A DNA stretch of 64,000 nucleotides from Deinococcus budaensis (GCF_014201885.1 NZ_JACHFN010000003.1:124001-188000), one strand, 5' to 3'; positions 1 to 16,807 are shown, numbered from the stretch's first letter. Notes: a model not told the origin generated them from the sequence alone. Made by a program: numbers and translations.

Positions 1-1
1 G

Positions 2-1177
2 ACCGTCTTGCTGGACGTGATGGGGGTGGGGCTGATCATCCCGGTGTTTCCGGGGCTGGTCAGCGACCTCGCGGGCGATCCCACGCTGGGGGCGCGGCTG
101 CTGGGCGTGTTCACCGCCGTCTATGCGCTGATGCAGTTCGTGTTCGCGCCCATCCTGGGGGCGCTGTCGGACCGCTACGGGCGGCGGCCGGTGCTGCTGC
201 TGAGCCTGATGGGGCTGGGGCTGGACTACCTGCTGCTGTATTTCGCGCCGAACCTGTGGTGGCTTTTCGTGGGCCGGGTGATCGCCGGGGTCACCGGGGC
301 GAGCATCACGGTGGCGAACGCGTACCTGGCCGACGTCACGGCGCCGGAAAACCGCGCCCGGTCCTTCGGGCTGCTGGGAGCCACCTTCGGGGTGGGGTTC
401 ATCCTGGGGCCAGCGCTGGGCGGCGTGCTGGGCGACGTGGACGTGCGGCTGCCCTTTCTGGTGGCGGCGGCGCTGGCACTGCTGAACGCGCTGTACGGCT
501 TTTTCATCCTGCCCGAGTCGCTGCCGCCGGAGCGCCGGGGCACGCCCGAGCGCATCCGTCTCAATCCCCTCGCGCCGCTGACCGTGCTGGGGCGCTATCC
601 CCTCGTGCGGAACCTCGCCGCCGCCTTCATCCTGATCGGGATGGCGCAGCAGGTGATCTTCAGCACCTGGGTGCTGTTCACCGAGCGGGTGCTGGACTGG
701 TCGGCCACCCAGAACGGGCTGGCGCTCGCGCTGGTGGGCCTGCTCTCGGCGGTCGTGCAGGCGGGGCTGGTGGGCACGGCGGTGCGGGTGCTGGGCGAGC
801 GCGGGGCCATCATCACCGGGCTGCTGCTGGGCGTCGTGCAGTACCTGCTGCTGGGCGCGGCCCGCACGGACGCCATGCTGTACGCCTCCATCGTGCTGGG
901 GTCGCTGGCGGGGATCGCGGGGCCGTCCATTCAGGGCCTGATCAGCCGCCGGGTGGACCCCACCGAGCAGGGGCGGGTGCAGGGCGCCCTGACCAGCGTG
1001 CAGAGCCTCGTCGGGGTGGTCGGGCCGCTGGTCGCCACCAGCGTCTTCGCGGCGTTTACCCGGCCCGGCAACCCGTACCACGAACCTGGCGCGGCCTTTT
1101 ACATGGCGGCGCTGTTCAGCCTCGCGGGGACGGTGGTGGCGGGCGTGGTGCTGCGGCGAGCGGGGCGGCAGAGCTAG
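2..1177 (+). CDS. MFS transporter, TetA/TCR-like drug efflux family (5' truncated)
   Basis: Inner-membrane proton-driven efflux protein of the major facilitator superfamily. The frame is open from the first bases, and the visible N-terminus ([18 protein letters not shown]) matches the first transmembrane helix of the TetA family, so the true start lies just left of the window. The loop 2-3 signature [14 protein letters not shown] sits near residue 51, and a series of hydrophobic helices follows, consistent with 12 membrane segments and the usual ~400 residues. The substrate cannot be told from sequence. A hairpin terminator lies 18 bases after the stop. Family assignment is firm; drug specificity is not. 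Confidence 0.85.
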   Translation, partial: TVLLDVMGVGLIIPVFPGLVSDLAGDPTLGARLLGVFTAVYALMQFVFAPILGALSDRYGRRPVLLLSLMGLGLDYLLLYFAPNLWWLFVGRVIAGVTGASITVANAYLADVTAPENRARSFGLLGATFGVGFILGPALGGVLGDVDVRLPFLVAAALALLNALYGFFILPESLPPERRGTPERIRLNPLAPLTVLGRYPLVRNLAAAFILIGMAQQVIFSTWVLFTERVLDWSATQNGLALALVGLLSAVVQAGLVGTAVRVLGERGAIITGLLLGVVQYLLLGAARTDAMLYASIVLGSLAGIAGPSIQGLISRRVDPTEQGRVQGALTSVQSLVGVVGPLVATSVFAAFTRPGNPYHEPGAAFYMAALFSLAGTVVAGVVLRRAGRQS

Positions 1178-1195
1178 GGCAGTGGACGAAGGAAG

Positions 1196-1230
1196 ACCCC
1201 TCACCAGTCGCCCGGTGAGGGGTTCTTGGT
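1196..1230. terminator. Bidirectional terminator between the MFS gene and dusA
   Basis: Perfect 10-bp stem ACCCCTCACC/GGTGAGGGGT (1196-1205 and 1214-1223) with an 8-nt loop, followed by TCTTGGTCTTT on the plus strand. It lies between two converging genes and probably serves both; the pyrimidine tail on the minus strand is CTTCCTTC. Confidence 0.75.
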
Positions 1231-1266
1231 CTTTGCTCCTGTCAGTTTGTCAAAGACTTCAAGCAG

Positions 1267-2307
<1,041 letters not shown>

Positions 2308-2420
2308 CGGCCTGGCAGTGTACGCGGGGGGCGGGGGGCGCAATGGTGGCCAGAACCCGGCGGCGCCGGAGCAGCCCGCCGAGGGCCGCCGGGCCGCCGC
2401 CGAGGCCCCGGCCTGGCCCC

Positions 2421-3680
2421 TTACTTCCCGGCCCGGTCGTCCGCCTGCGCCGCGAGAACGCTGTGGGCTTCGTGCCCGGCGCGGACCGTCTGGCGCGGCT
2501 CGACGATCACTCCGGGGCCGACTTGCGCTCCCGCCTCCACGACGCTGTGGGCGCCGATCACGCTCAGGGGGCTGCCCTGGCCCTGGCCCCCGACCCGCGC
2601 CCCGGCCTCCACGACCGCGTGCGCGTCCACGATGGCGCTCCTCACGCTGGCCCCCGCCCGCACCACCGCCCCCGCCTGCACAATGCTGTCCCGCACGCTG
2701 GCGCCCTTTTCCACGACCGCGTTGGGGCCGATCACGCTGCCGACCACCTCGCCCTGGATGGTCGCGCCGCCGCAGACAAAGGCGTGGTCGAGGTGGGCCG
2801 AGCCGTGAATGCGCGTGGGCGGCCAGGCGATGGAACTGGTGATAAAGGGCCATTCTGGCGTGTCGAGCACGAAGCCCCGCCCGTCCAGAAAATCCTGGTG
2901 GGTCTGCATGTAGGCGTCCAGGGTGCCCACGTCCATCCAGTAGCCCTCCATCGGGTGGGCGTAGGCGTCCCCGCGCGCCACCAGGGCGGGAAGCAGTTCC
3001 TCGCCGTAGTCGCCCAGTTCCCCCTGCCGCTCCAGCTCCTCCAGCGTGTCCATCAGCAGGGCCGCGCCGTACACGAAGACCTCGGCGGTCACGGTCTTGC
3101 CCAGCGGCTCCTCCGGCTTGTAGGCGAACTCGGTCACCCGGCCTTCCGCGTCGGCGCGCACGTTGCCAAAGCGGGTGGCCTGGGCGGGGTCGGCCAGCTC
3201 GGTCGTCACCATCGTGACGCTGGCGCCCCGGCGCACGTGCTCACGAATCACGTCGGAGTAATCCAGCTTGTAGATGTGGTCGGCGCTCATGACCAGCACC
3301 ACGTCGGGGGCGAATTCGCGCATCAGCCGGACGTGCTGGGCCAGGGCGTGCGCGTTGCCCTGGGCGAACTCGCCGTCCTCGTTCTCGGGGCTGGAAAAGG
3401 GCGGCATGACCACCAGCCCGCCGCGCGTGCGGTCGAGGTCCCAGGGCCGCCCGCCCGAGAGGTGGTCGTTGAGGCCGTGCGGGAGATACTGCTCGATCAC
3501 CCACACGTCACCTATGCCGCTGTGGACCAGGTTGGACAGCGGAAAGTCGATCAGCCGGTAGGTTCCCAGAAAGGGCACGGCGGGTTTGGCCCGCTCGGTC
3601 GTCAGCGGGGCCAGGCGGCTGCCCTTGCCCCCCGCGAGCACGATGGCGAGGACCTTCTGACCAGCAATGCGGAGACTCAT
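2421..3680 (-). CDS. glgC: Glucose-1-phosphate adenylyltransferase GlgC
   Basis: Makes ADP-glucose from ATP and glucose-1-phosphate, the committed step of bacterial glycogen synthesis. The start is the ATG at 3680 (MSLRIAGQKVLAIVLAGGKG), giving 419 aa; 37 further in-frame codons upstream look non-coding. The nucleotide-binding loop GGKGSRLAPLT is at residues 17-27, followed by KPAVPFLG. The C-terminal ~100 residues show the hexad periodicity of a left-handed beta-helix (VVEKGASVRDSIV and AIVDAHAVVEAGARV). No other glycogen gene is adjacent. Confidence 0.93.
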   Translation of the reverse strand: MSLRIAGQKVLAIVLAGGKGSRLAPLTTERAKPAVPFLGTYRLIDFPLSNLVHSGIGDVWVIEQYLPHGLNDHLSGGRPWDLDRTRGGLVVMPPFSSPENEDGEFAQGNAHALAQHVRLMREFAPDVVLVMSADHIYKLDYSDVIREHVRRGASVTMVTTELADPAQATRFGNVRADAEGRVTEFAYKPEEPLGKTVTAEVFVYGAALLMDTLEELERQGELGDYGEELLPALVARGDAYAHPMEGYWMDVGTLDAYMQTHQDFLDGRGFVLDTPEWPFITSSIAWPPTRIHGSAHLDHAFVCGGATIQGEVVGSVIGPNAVVEKGASVRDSIVQAGAVVRAGASVRSAIVDAHAVVEAGARVGGQGQGSPLSVIGAHSVVEAGAQVGPGVIVEPRQTVRAGHEAHSVLAAQADDRAGK

Positions 3681-3843
3681 CGCCTGGAAGTGTGCGGGAA
3701 ACCCGCCGCCGCCGCGTGAGGGGGCCAGGGCGCCGACTTCATGAGTCCCGGCTTGAGACATGGCTGAGGCTCGCGTGGTCCCACCCCGCACCTTCAGAAA
3801 GCTGGAAGGCGGACCCGGGGGTCAGGCTTCTAGGCTACCGGGC

Positions 3844-3996
3844 ATGCTCTGGTTGCTGCTGCTGCTCACCCTTCTCGCGCTGATGGCGCAGTTCGCGGCC
3901 CGTCAGGCCCGGCTTGACCTGGTGCCGGACCAGGCCACAGGGCCGCGCCGCCCGGCGAGGGTGGACGCCCCGCTCGACCCCCCGCACCCCGCCTGA
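3844..3996 (+). CDS. Small predicted single-span membrane protein
   Basis: A 50-residue frame starting at ATG 3844 with a strongly hydrophobic N-terminal helix (MLWLLLLLTLLALMAQF) followed by an Arg/Pro-rich tail. The layout suits a small inner-membrane protein with a cytoplasmic or periplasmic tail. No family recognised. A GC-rich genome can give such frames by chance, so this is a tentative call. Confidence 0.35.
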   Translation: MLWLLLLLTLLALMAQFAARQARLDLVPDQATGPRRPARVDAPLDPPHPA

Positions 3997-4075
3997 AGTC
4001 CCGCCGCTGATTCCCCTCTGAGCGGCGGTTGAGGACCTCATCATTTCGGCGGATGTGCGCGTCAGCCCCCGGCAG

Positions 4076-4081
4076 TACGCT
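4076..4081 (+). promoter_or_regulatory. -10 element TACGCT, leaderless-type
   Basis: TACGCT is followed by exactly 6 bases and the ATG at 4088, so the predicted +1 is the A of the start codon. No good -35 is visible. Confidence 0.5.
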
Positions 4082-4087
4082 GCGGGC

Positions 4088-4342
4088 ATGAACGTGACCC
4101 GTCACTTCAGCGACACCCGCACCGGGGAGGGCCGCGTCCGCTTTCTGCTGAGCGCGGGGCGGGTGCGGCTGGTGGCCGAGGGCCTCGGCGCCGATGGACG
4201 CAGCTGGCAGTGGGAAAGCAGCCACGCCACCCTGGAAGACGCCGCGACCTTCCTGGCCGCCGTGCCGGGGCTGGGGCAGGCGCTGTACGTGCAGGCTCTG
4301 GACGATCTGAAGCGCCAGATGCAGTTCGGCGGGGCGGCCTAA
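4088..4342 (+). CDS. Conserved-looking hypothetical protein, 84 aa
   Basis: Small soluble protein, not recognised. The ATG at 4088 is preferred over the in-frame start at 4055 because it sits exactly 6 bases after a -10-like TACGCT. The composition is mixed and protein-like: a beta-rich first half (RVRFLLSAGRVRLVAEGLG) and a helical end (ALYVQALDDLKRQMQF). It converges on mqnC, and the 146 bases between them hold no clear terminator. Confidence 0.6.
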   Translation: MNVTRHFSDTRTGEGRVRFLLSAGRVRLVAEGLGADGRSWQWESSHATLEDAATFLAAVPGLGQALYVQALDDLKRQMQFGGAA

Positions 4343-4488
4343 CAGGGCGCGGCTCCACCCAGGGCCGATTTCAGGATCATCTGGGCCAGGGCCGGGCAGC
4401 ACTGGGCAACGGATCAGGAGAGGGGGCCGGGAGCCGACGCTGCGGCCTCCTCTTCACTGGCTGGGGAACTTCTGCCCTTTTCGGCGGC

Positions 4489-5682
<1,194 letters not shown>

Positions 5683-5688
5683 GCCTGC

Positions 5689-5694
5689 ACGCTA
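5689..5694 (-). promoter_or_regulatory. -10 element TAGCGT of mqnC, leaderless-type
   Basis: On the minus strand TAGCGT is separated by 6 bases from the mqnC ATG, placing the predicted transcription start on the start codon. Confidence 0.55.
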
Positions 5695-5748
5695 GCACCG
5701 CCGGGGGGCGGCAAGCGTCCCGCGTCTCCCAGTTCCCCTCACAGCGGT

Positions 5749-5852
5749 GACCCCATGAGTTGCTGGAACCCCAGCAACTCATAGGGTCCGAGCAAAGCGA
5801 GCAACCGTGATTGTGAGCGGTCGTAGTGGAGTTGATGGGGCGCTGTCCACCA
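5749..5852. repeat. Two related hairpins in the gap between mqnC and the cupin gene
   Basis: A palindrome with 12-bp perfect arms ATGAGTTGCTGG/CCAGCAACTCAT (5755-5766 and 5771-5782, loop AACC) extends outward through one mismatch to GACCC/GGGTC, about 18 bp per arm. About 60 bases on there is a second hairpin, GTTGATGG...CCATCAAC. The arms share the pattern GTTG(A/C)TGG, and local GC is lower than in flanking genes. This could be a dispersed small noncoding repeat or the 3' end of the topA-cupin transcript. Neither hairpin has a clean U-tract. Confidence 0.6.
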
Positions 5853-5874
5853 TCAACGTAACGGAGCGCCGCGA

Positions 5875-6186
5875 TCAGGCGCCCGGCACCAGCAGCAGCA
5901 CCGTTCCGGCCTTGACCGGCAGCGCCTCCCAGGGCTGATCCGGGGTCACCCGGTACGCCTCGGCGGGGCGCAGGCGCACGAACTCGCCGTGCGGCAGGTC
6001 GAGCACCGCCTCACCCGAGAGGCAGGTCAGCCAGCCCCCCAGCGCCGGGCCGCCGATCTTGCCTGCCAGGGCGAGCACGCGCAGCTCGCCGCCGGGCAGC
6101 GTCGTCCATTCGCCGGGCGTGCCCTGCGCCAGCCGCGCGAGGTGCAGCGCCTGGGGAGGCTCGGGCCGGACGGGACGCGAAGGCAC
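5875..6186 (-). CDS. Cupin-like small protein behind topA
   Basis: A 103-residue protein with the alternating Gly/hydrophobic pattern of a single cupin barrel (GGWLTCLSGEAVLDLPHGEFVRL, then PDQPWEALPVKAGTVLLLV). The metal-binding His set of classical cupins is not obvious, so function is unknown. It starts with GTG directly after the topA stop (TGAGTG), which suggests translational coupling to topA. Confidence 0.6.
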   Translation of the reverse strand: MPSRPVRPEPPQALHLARLAQGTPGEWTTLPGGELRVLALAGKIGGPALGGWLTCLSGEAVLDLPHGEFVRLRPAEAYRVTPDQPWEALPVKAGTVLLLVPGA

Positions 6187-9117
<2,931 letters not shown>

Positions 9118-9149
9118 GCTAGGGACACTCCCGGTACAAAGTGACGGTG

Positions 9150-9155
9150 AGCGTA
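9150..9155 (-). promoter_or_regulatory. -10 element TACGCT of topA
   Basis: TACGCT on the minus strand with TTGGCG 15 bases further upstream. The predicted leader is about 26 nt and includes the SD-like GGGAG, so topA appears to have a conventional leader. Confidence 0.4.
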
Positions 9156-9199
9156 GCACGCGCCCACGCGCGCCAAGGGAACGCTGCTCACGGGCGTGC

Positions 9200-9205
9200 T
9201 ACGCT
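9200..9205 (+). promoter_or_regulatory. -10 element TACGCT of the YdcF-like gene
   Basis: TACGCT ends 9 bases before the ATG at 9215, so the predicted leader is at most about 3 nt. It is divergent from the topA promoter. Confidence 0.4.
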
Positions 9206-9214
9206 CGGCGCCGA

Positions 9215-9862
9215 ATGCGTGCCCGAGGCTCTGCGCCGCCGCTGTTGCCGCTGCTCACGCTGGCCGTGCTGGCGCTGAGCGCGCTGCTGCTGCCGGGTCC
9301 GCGCGCGCCCCGCGCCGCCCAGCCCCACCCGGCGGTCGTGGTGCTGGGCGCCGCGCAGTACGCCGGGCGCCCCAGTCCCGCCTTCGCGCGGCGGCTGGAG
9401 CACGCGCTGAAGCTGTACCGGGCGGGTGGGGTGGAGAGGGTCGTGGTCACGGGCGGGCGGCGCCCCGGCGATCCCCACTCCGAGGGCGAGGTCGGCGTGA
9501 GCTACCTGCGCGGGCAGGGGGTCCCCGCCGCCGCCCTGATCGCCGAGACCCGGAGCCGCACCACCCTGGAGAACCTGCGCGGCGCCCGCGCGCTGCTGCC
9601 CCCCAGCACGCCCGTCACCCTGGTCACCGACGAGGCCCACGCCCCGCGCGCCCTGGCCCTGGCCCGCGCCCTGGGCCTGAACGCCAACGCCAGCCCCAGC
9701 CCGCTGGGCCAACACCCCGACCGCCGCTACCTGCTGCGCGAGCGGCTGGCGCTGGTGGCCTACGCCGTGGTGGGCGTCCGGGAGAGGAGGCAGGAGGCCA
9801 AGGGGCAACCCCCGGCCCTCAGCGAGGAGGCCCCTGCCCAGGCACTGGTCGCCGAGCGCTGA
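9215..9862 (+). CDS. YdcF/SanA-like DUF218 protein
   Basis: DUF218 proteins are envelope-associated proteins of uncertain chemistry. The 215-residue product has an N-terminal membrane anchor or signal (LLPLLTLAVLALSALLL). The DUF218 core follows: AVVVLGAAQYAGRPSPAFARRL, then VVVTGGRRPGDPHSEGEV, then the SRTTLENLRGA motif typical of the family, and the TDEAHAPRALALARALGL helix. It converges on murJ with a 21-base gap, which may suggest a cell-wall link, but that is inference. Confidence 0.8.
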   Translation: MRARGSAPPLLPLLTLAVLALSALLLPGPRAPRAAQPHPAVVVLGAAQYAGRPSPAFARRLEHALKLYRAGGVERVVVTGGRRPGDPHSEGEVGVSYLRGQGVPAAALIAETRSRTTLENLRGARALLPPSTPVTLVTDEAHAPRALALARALGLNANASPSPLGQHPDRRYLLRERLALVAYAVVGVRERRQEAKGQPPALSEEAPAQALVAER

Positions 9863-9883
9863 ATCCCGGGCGCTTGCCCTCGT

Positions 9884-11473
<1,590 letters not shown>

Positions 11474-11480
11474 GCGGCCA

Positions 11481-11486
11481 ACTGTA
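11481..11486 (-). promoter_or_regulatory. -10 element TACAGT of murJ, leaderless-type
   Basis: TACAGT lies 7 bases before the GTG start on the minus strand. Confidence 0.5.
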
Positions 11487-11521
11487 GTGCAGCGCGGCGG
11501 CCCCGTGCAGGGCAGGCCGAA

Positions 11522-12538
11522 TCAGTATGCCGGGCGCACCGGCAGGGCTTCGTAAATGCTCTTGACGCTGCCGTTGTCGAAGGTCACCTTGCCCGTCACG
11601 CCCAGGCTGGTGTACACCCGCTCGGCCCGGACGCGCACGTTCAGCGGCAGGGTGAAGACCAGGCGGCTCCCCTCCTGCCGGAAGCGGGTCACGGTGTCCC
11701 CTGCGCGGGGCGGCCACGCGTCCACGCCGGGCAGGGTCAGCTTGCCGGTACGCCCGCCCTCGCGGTACTCCAGCTCGTAGCGGAACTCGGCGGCGACCGG
11801 CCGTGCCCCGTTGGGCACCGTCTCGATCACGAGATCACACAGGTGCGCCCGCCCCGCCACCAGCCCGGCGCGGGAGGCCCCACTCACCGTGTCGCGGCAG
11901 GTCGTGAAGTACCACTCGGTGAACTTGGGGGCACCGACTGCCGAGCTAGAAGGTATGGTCGCACGCGGCGCGGCGGCCGTCGCCGCCCGGCCGTAGGGCT
12001 GGCACCCGTTCACGCCCGCCCACGCCACGTCAAAGCCCCGCGCCGGGAAGGTGTAGGTCAGCGCCTGTCCCCCGGTCCGGCGGTTGACCCGCACCACCAG
12101 CCGCTTGCCCGCGTTCAGCCCGGCGGCGATCTGCCGCACGACCGCGCCCTGAAGCCCGATGTTGCGCGTCAGCACGTTCTCGCGGGTGTCCACCACGCTC
12201 ACGAGGTCCGAGTCGCGTAGCACGACAGCCGGGTCATCGCCCAGCCGGATGGTCACGGCGGGTTTGAGGCCCGCGTAGGCTTCCTCCTCGCTGAGCAGGG
12301 CGTTCTTGGTGGTCAGGGTGGCCCACAGCGCCGGGCGGTCGCGGTCGGCGCAGCGCAGGGCGAGGCGCGTCTGGCCGGAGGTGTCGTTCACCTCGTCGAT
12401 GATCACGCTGCCCGTGTTCGCGTCGGTGATGGGGTCGCGGGCTGCCGAATAGTAGGTGAAGGTGCCGGGCACACGGGTCGCGGCCAGTGCCATGCCGGAC
12501 AGGGCTGCGCTGGCAAGCAGAAGGAGAGGTCGCCGCAT
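11522..12538 (-). CDS. Secreted hypothetical protein, 338 aa
   Basis: Not recognised as a known family. The ATG at 12538 gives a clean signal peptide (MRRPLLLLASAALSGMALAATR, cleavage expected after ALA). The mature part is beta-rich and has four Cys that could form disulfides (near CADRD, NGCQPYG, TTCRDTV and HLCDLV), as expected for an exported protein. A CACAGT hexamer lies 6 bases upstream of this start. It ends 48 bases before murJ on the same strand, but murJ has its own -10. Confidence 0.75.
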   Translation of the reverse strand: MRRPLLLLASAALSGMALAATRVPGTFTYYSAARDPITDANTGSVIIDEVNDTSGQTRLALRCADRDRPALWATLTTKNALLSEEEAYAGLKPAVTIRLGDDPAVVLRDSDLVSVVDTRENVLTRNIGLQGAVVRQIAAGLNAGKRLVVRVNRRTGGQALTYTFPARGFDVAWAGVNGCQPYGRAATAAAPRATIPSSSAVGAPKFTEWYFTTCRDTVSGASRAGLVAGRAHLCDLVIETVPNGARPVAAEFRYELEYREGGRTGKLTLPGVDAWPPRAGDTVTRFRQEGSRLVFTLPLNVRVRAERVYTSLGVTGKVTFDNGSVKSIYEALPVRPAY

Positions 12539-12653
12539 GCCTCTACTGTGCCGCAGGCGGGTCCGGGTCCGGGCCGCAAATCTGCTCTCCACACCCACCC
12601 CCTTTCCGTGCTATGCTCCCGGTCGCCCACCGGCTGCGGCCGGGAAGCCACAC

Positions 12654-12746
<93 letters not shown>

Positions 12747-12749
12747 AAG

Positions 12750-12791
12750 AAAAGCCGCCCCTGACCTCCGATGTCGGGGGCGGCGGCTTTT
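12750..12791. terminator. Bidirectional terminator after tRNA-Ser
   Basis: Stem AAAAGCCGCC...GGCGGCTTTT with inner GAC/GTC pairing and an A-run before and T-run after. It ends the tRNA-Ser transcript on the plus strand and the SDR transcript on the minus strand. Confidence 0.85.
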
Positions 12792-12801
12792 GGGGCGGAC
12801 C

Positions 12802-13530
12802 TCAGACCTGTTCGGTCGGCCGCACCAGCAGTTCGTTGATCGCCATGTGGCGCGGGCGGGTCACGATGTAGGTGATGGCGTCGGCGATGTCCTCTGCCTG
12901 AAGGCGCTCGATATGGCCGAAGCGCTGCTGCATCATCCCCCGCACCTCGGGGCGCAGGTGGGAAGCGAGTTCGGTCTCCACCGCGCCCGGCTCGACCACC
13001 GCGACGCGCAGGTGCCGCCCGGCGACCTCCTGGCGCAGCGCCTCGGAAAAGGCGGTCACCCCGAACTTGGTGAGGTTGTACACGGCGCTGCCCGCCCGCG
13101 CGACCCGGCCCGCCACCGAGGAGACGTTGACCAGATCGGCCACCCCGCGCGGGGAATCGGCCGCCGCCCGCAGCAGGTGCGGCAGCGCGGCGTGGGCCAC
13201 GTACAGCAGGCCCTGCACGTTCAGGCTCACCATCCGCTCCCACTCCTCCAACGGCGCCTCCTCGGCGGGGCCGAGCAGCATCACGCCCGCGTTGTTGATC
13301 ACGGTGTCGAGGCGGCCCAGGTCGCGCACGGTGCGCTCGACCGCCTCCAGCGCCGCCTCCCGCCCGGTCACGTCCGCCCCGATCACCAGCGCCCGGCCGC
13401 CCTCCGCCCGGATGGCTCCGGCCAGCGCCTCCAGCCGCTCGGCCCGCCGCGCCAGCACGGCCACCGCCGCTCCCTGCCGGGCGAGGTGCCGCGCCGCCGC
13501 CTCCCCGATGCCGCTGCTCGCGCCGGTCAC
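12802..13530 (-). CDS. Short-chain dehydrogenase/reductase (SDR) with unclear start
   Basis: NAD(P)-dependent oxidoreductase of the classical SDR family. Cofactor motif TGASSGIG and NNAG are present, and the catalytic set is visible: Ser in VNVSSVAG and YNLTK (Tyr-x-x-x-Lys). From the first conventional start (GTG at 13530) the protein begins VTGASSGIG and lacks the first beta-strand of the Rossmann fold. The missing strand (LSGTVALVTG) is encoded in frame upstream, to about 13566, where no ATG/GTG/TTG exists; a GGAGG sits at 13570-13574. A rare start (ACG at 13566 or CTG at 13551) or a lost start codon is likely. Substrate unknown. Confidence 0.85.
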   Translation of the reverse strand: MTGASSGIGEAAARHLARQGAAVAVLARRAERLEALAGAIRAEGGRALVIGADVTGREAALEAVERTVRDLGRLDTVINNAGVMLLGPAEEAPLEEWERMVSLNVQGLLYVAHAALPHLLRAAADSPRGVADLVNVSSVAGRVARAGSAVYNLTKFGVTAFSEALRQEVAGRHLRVAVVEPGAVETELASHLRPEVRGMMQQRFGHIERLQAEDIADAITYIVTRPRHMAINELLVRPTEQV

Positions 13531-13703
13531 CAGGGCGACGGTTCCGCTCAGGCCCGCTGAAGTCGTCTTCCTCCCAGTGTGCTCCGCCGGGGCGCCCCTA
13601 CGCCACCCGGCGGATGCCCCGGCCCCTCCCCGCGTGGCACCCTGGTCCCACGATGATCAACCTCCTGAAGTAAAGGCACACGTTCTCTGGAGCTCCCCCG
13701 CCG

Positions 13704-13709
13704 TACCCT
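13704..13709 (+). promoter_or_regulatory. -10-like TACCCT upstream of hflX
   Basis: TACCCT is followed by 6 bases and an ATG (13716) that opens a 30-codon frame ending at 13808, 15 bases before hflX. This could be the hflX promoter with a small upstream frame; no matching -35 is seen. Confidence 0.35.
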
Positions 13710-13715
13710 GGGGTG

Positions 13716-13808
13716 ATGCCGGAACGCGCCTCCAGACCCGCTGCCCGGCTTCCTGCGCCGCGCGGCCCGGAAGGCGTTTGCTCTTTCTCCCTCTCCCAAA
13801 GGATGTGA
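13716..13808 (+). CDS. Possible 30-residue upstream ORF before hflX
   Basis: A short frame starting 6 bases after a -10-like TACCCT and ending in TGA just before hflX. It is Arg/Pro/Ala-rich with no recognised motif. It might be a leader peptide or chance. Confidence 0.2.
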   Translation: MPERASRPAARLPAPRGPEGVCSFSLSQRM

Positions 13809-13823
13809 CCCCACATAGACAAA

Positions 13824-15533
<1,710 letters not shown>

Positions 15534-15556
15534 GAGGCGGGCACCCGCAACACGCG

Positions 15557-15590
15557 AGGCGCCCCCGGTCCTGTGCCGGGGCGCTTTTTT
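15557..15590 (+). terminator. Terminator of hflX
   Basis: GC-rich hairpin with arms GCGCCCCCGG/CCGGGGCGC (one bulged C) followed by T6, 24 bases after the stop codon. Confidence 0.88.
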
Positions 15591-15752
15591 CTGTTGGCGG
15601 GCGCGCGCGCCTCCCGGGAGGCTGGGCACGGCGCCAGGCGGGGGGGTGGCCGCGCCCGTGGGCTGGGGCCGGAGCGTGAACCGAAGCCGCGTGGCGCGGG
15701 GAGCGCGGCCCGGCCACTGGCGACTCATCCTGACCTGCGGCAGACTGCCGGG

Positions 15753-16370
15753 ATGAGACCGCCCCACACGCCGCGCCGCCGCCTCCCGGTCGGGCAGGCC
15801 ACCCTGCTCACGGCGCTGCTGCTCGGCGGCGTGTGGGCGCAGGAACTGGTGGACCAGTTCGCGTTCGGCGGGGCGCTCGATCAGTACGGCATCGTGCCGC
15901 GTGATCCGGGGCGGCTGGAGAACGTGCTGACCGCGCCTTTCTTGCACGGGGGCTTCGGGCACCTGCTCGCCAACAGCGCGCCGCTGGCGGTGCTGGCCTG
16001 GATGAGCGCGGTGCGGGGCGCGGGGCGCTTTCTGGTCACCACAGCGCTGATCGTGCTGGTCGGCGGCGGGCTGGTGTGGCTGCTGGGGCGCGGCGGGAGC
16101 CTGCACCTGGGAGCCAGCCTGCTGGTGTTCGGCTACCTCGCCTACCTGATCGGCGTGGGCTGGTGGGAGCGGACGCCGGGGGCGATTCTTGCCGCCGCGC
16201 TGGCACTTTTCCTGTACGGCGGGGCGCTGTGGGGCCTGCTGCCGACCCAGCCGGGCATCTCCTGGGAAGCGCACCTGTTCGGCTTCCTGGCCGGGCTGCT
16301 CGCGGCGGCGCTGGGGCACCGCAGGCGGCCCGCCCGGGCCTCTCAGGTCAAGCCGTACTCGCCGCGCTGA
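15753..16370 (+). CDS. Rhomboid-family intramembrane protease
   Basis: Six-span membrane protein of 205 aa in the rhomboid family, which cuts membrane proteins using a Ser-His dyad. The segment [19 protein letters not shown] matches the rhomboid H-x-x-x-N region (His/Asn of helix 2). The active-site loop reads [10 protein letters not shown], so the Ser is kept but the usual GxSG has Leu in place of the last Gly. The catalytic His is in [14 protein letters not shown]. The start is ATG 15753. The 3' end overlaps the convergent Nudix gene by 28 bases. Activity is likely but the altered motif deserves care. Confidence 0.8.
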   Translation: MRPPHTPRRRLPVGQATLLTALLLGGVWAQELVDQFAFGGALDQYGIVPRDPGRLENVLTAPFLHGGFGHLLANSAPLAVLAWMSAVRGAGRFLVTTALIVLVGGGLVWLLGRGGSLHLGASLLVFGYLAYLIGVGWWERTPGAILAAALALFLYGGALWGLLPTQPGISWEAHLFGFLAGLLAAALGHRRRPARASQVKPYSPR

Positions 16371-16807
16371 AGGCCCGCTCGCACGCGTTCCACCAGCCGC
16401 GTCTGCTCGGGCCAGAAGAGGGGCGGCACCCGGTCCAGCGCGGCCCACTCCAGCCGGAAGCCGGGTTCCAGCGCTGGACCACCGGCCTCCCCGGTCACGC
16501 CCAGGAAATAGCGGGTGACCTGCCAGCGCGTCCGGGCGTAGTTCTGCCGCTCCAGCACCCCCAGGTCCGCGACCAGCCGCACGGCCGTCAGCCCGGCCTC
16601 CTCGTGCAGCTCGCGGCGGAGGGCCTGCTCGTGGGTCTCGCTGCCTTCCAGGCCGCCCTTGGGAAGCTGGGCATATTCGCCGGGTTCGATCACCAGCGCG
16701 ACCCGCCACCCGTCGCTGGGCCGCAGCACGACCGCGCCGACGCTGGGGCGCTCGGGCAGACCTGGAGGGCGGACATAGAAGCTCGCGTCGGGCGGGGGCA
16801 GCCTCAC
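16343..16807 (-). CDS. Nudix hydrolase
   Basis: Hydrolase of nucleoside-diphosphate-linked compounds. The complete Nudix box GX5EX7REUXEEXGU is present at about residues 51-73 ([23 protein letters not shown]), with the catalytic Glu residues intact. Length 154 aa. It starts with GTG, overlapping the upstream gene's stop by 4 bases (GTGA), so the two are translated together. A family aromatic pocket ([10 protein letters not shown]) suggests an AP4A- or diphosphoinositol-type substrate, but that is a guess. Confidence 0.88.
   Translation of the reverse strand: MRLPPPDASFYVRPPGLPERPSVGAVVLRPSDGWRVALVIEPGEYAQLPKGGLEGSETHEQALRRELHEEAGLTAVRLVADLGVLERQNYARTRWQVTRYFLGVTGEAGGPALEPGFRLEWAALDRVPPLFWPEQTRLVERVRAGLQRGEYGLT

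Noticed and set aside
2308..2853. N-terminal extension of DusA to 528 codons
   Set aside because: The upstream codons give a Arg/Gly/Ala-rich sequence overlapping glgC in antisense; DusA proper starts at 2307.
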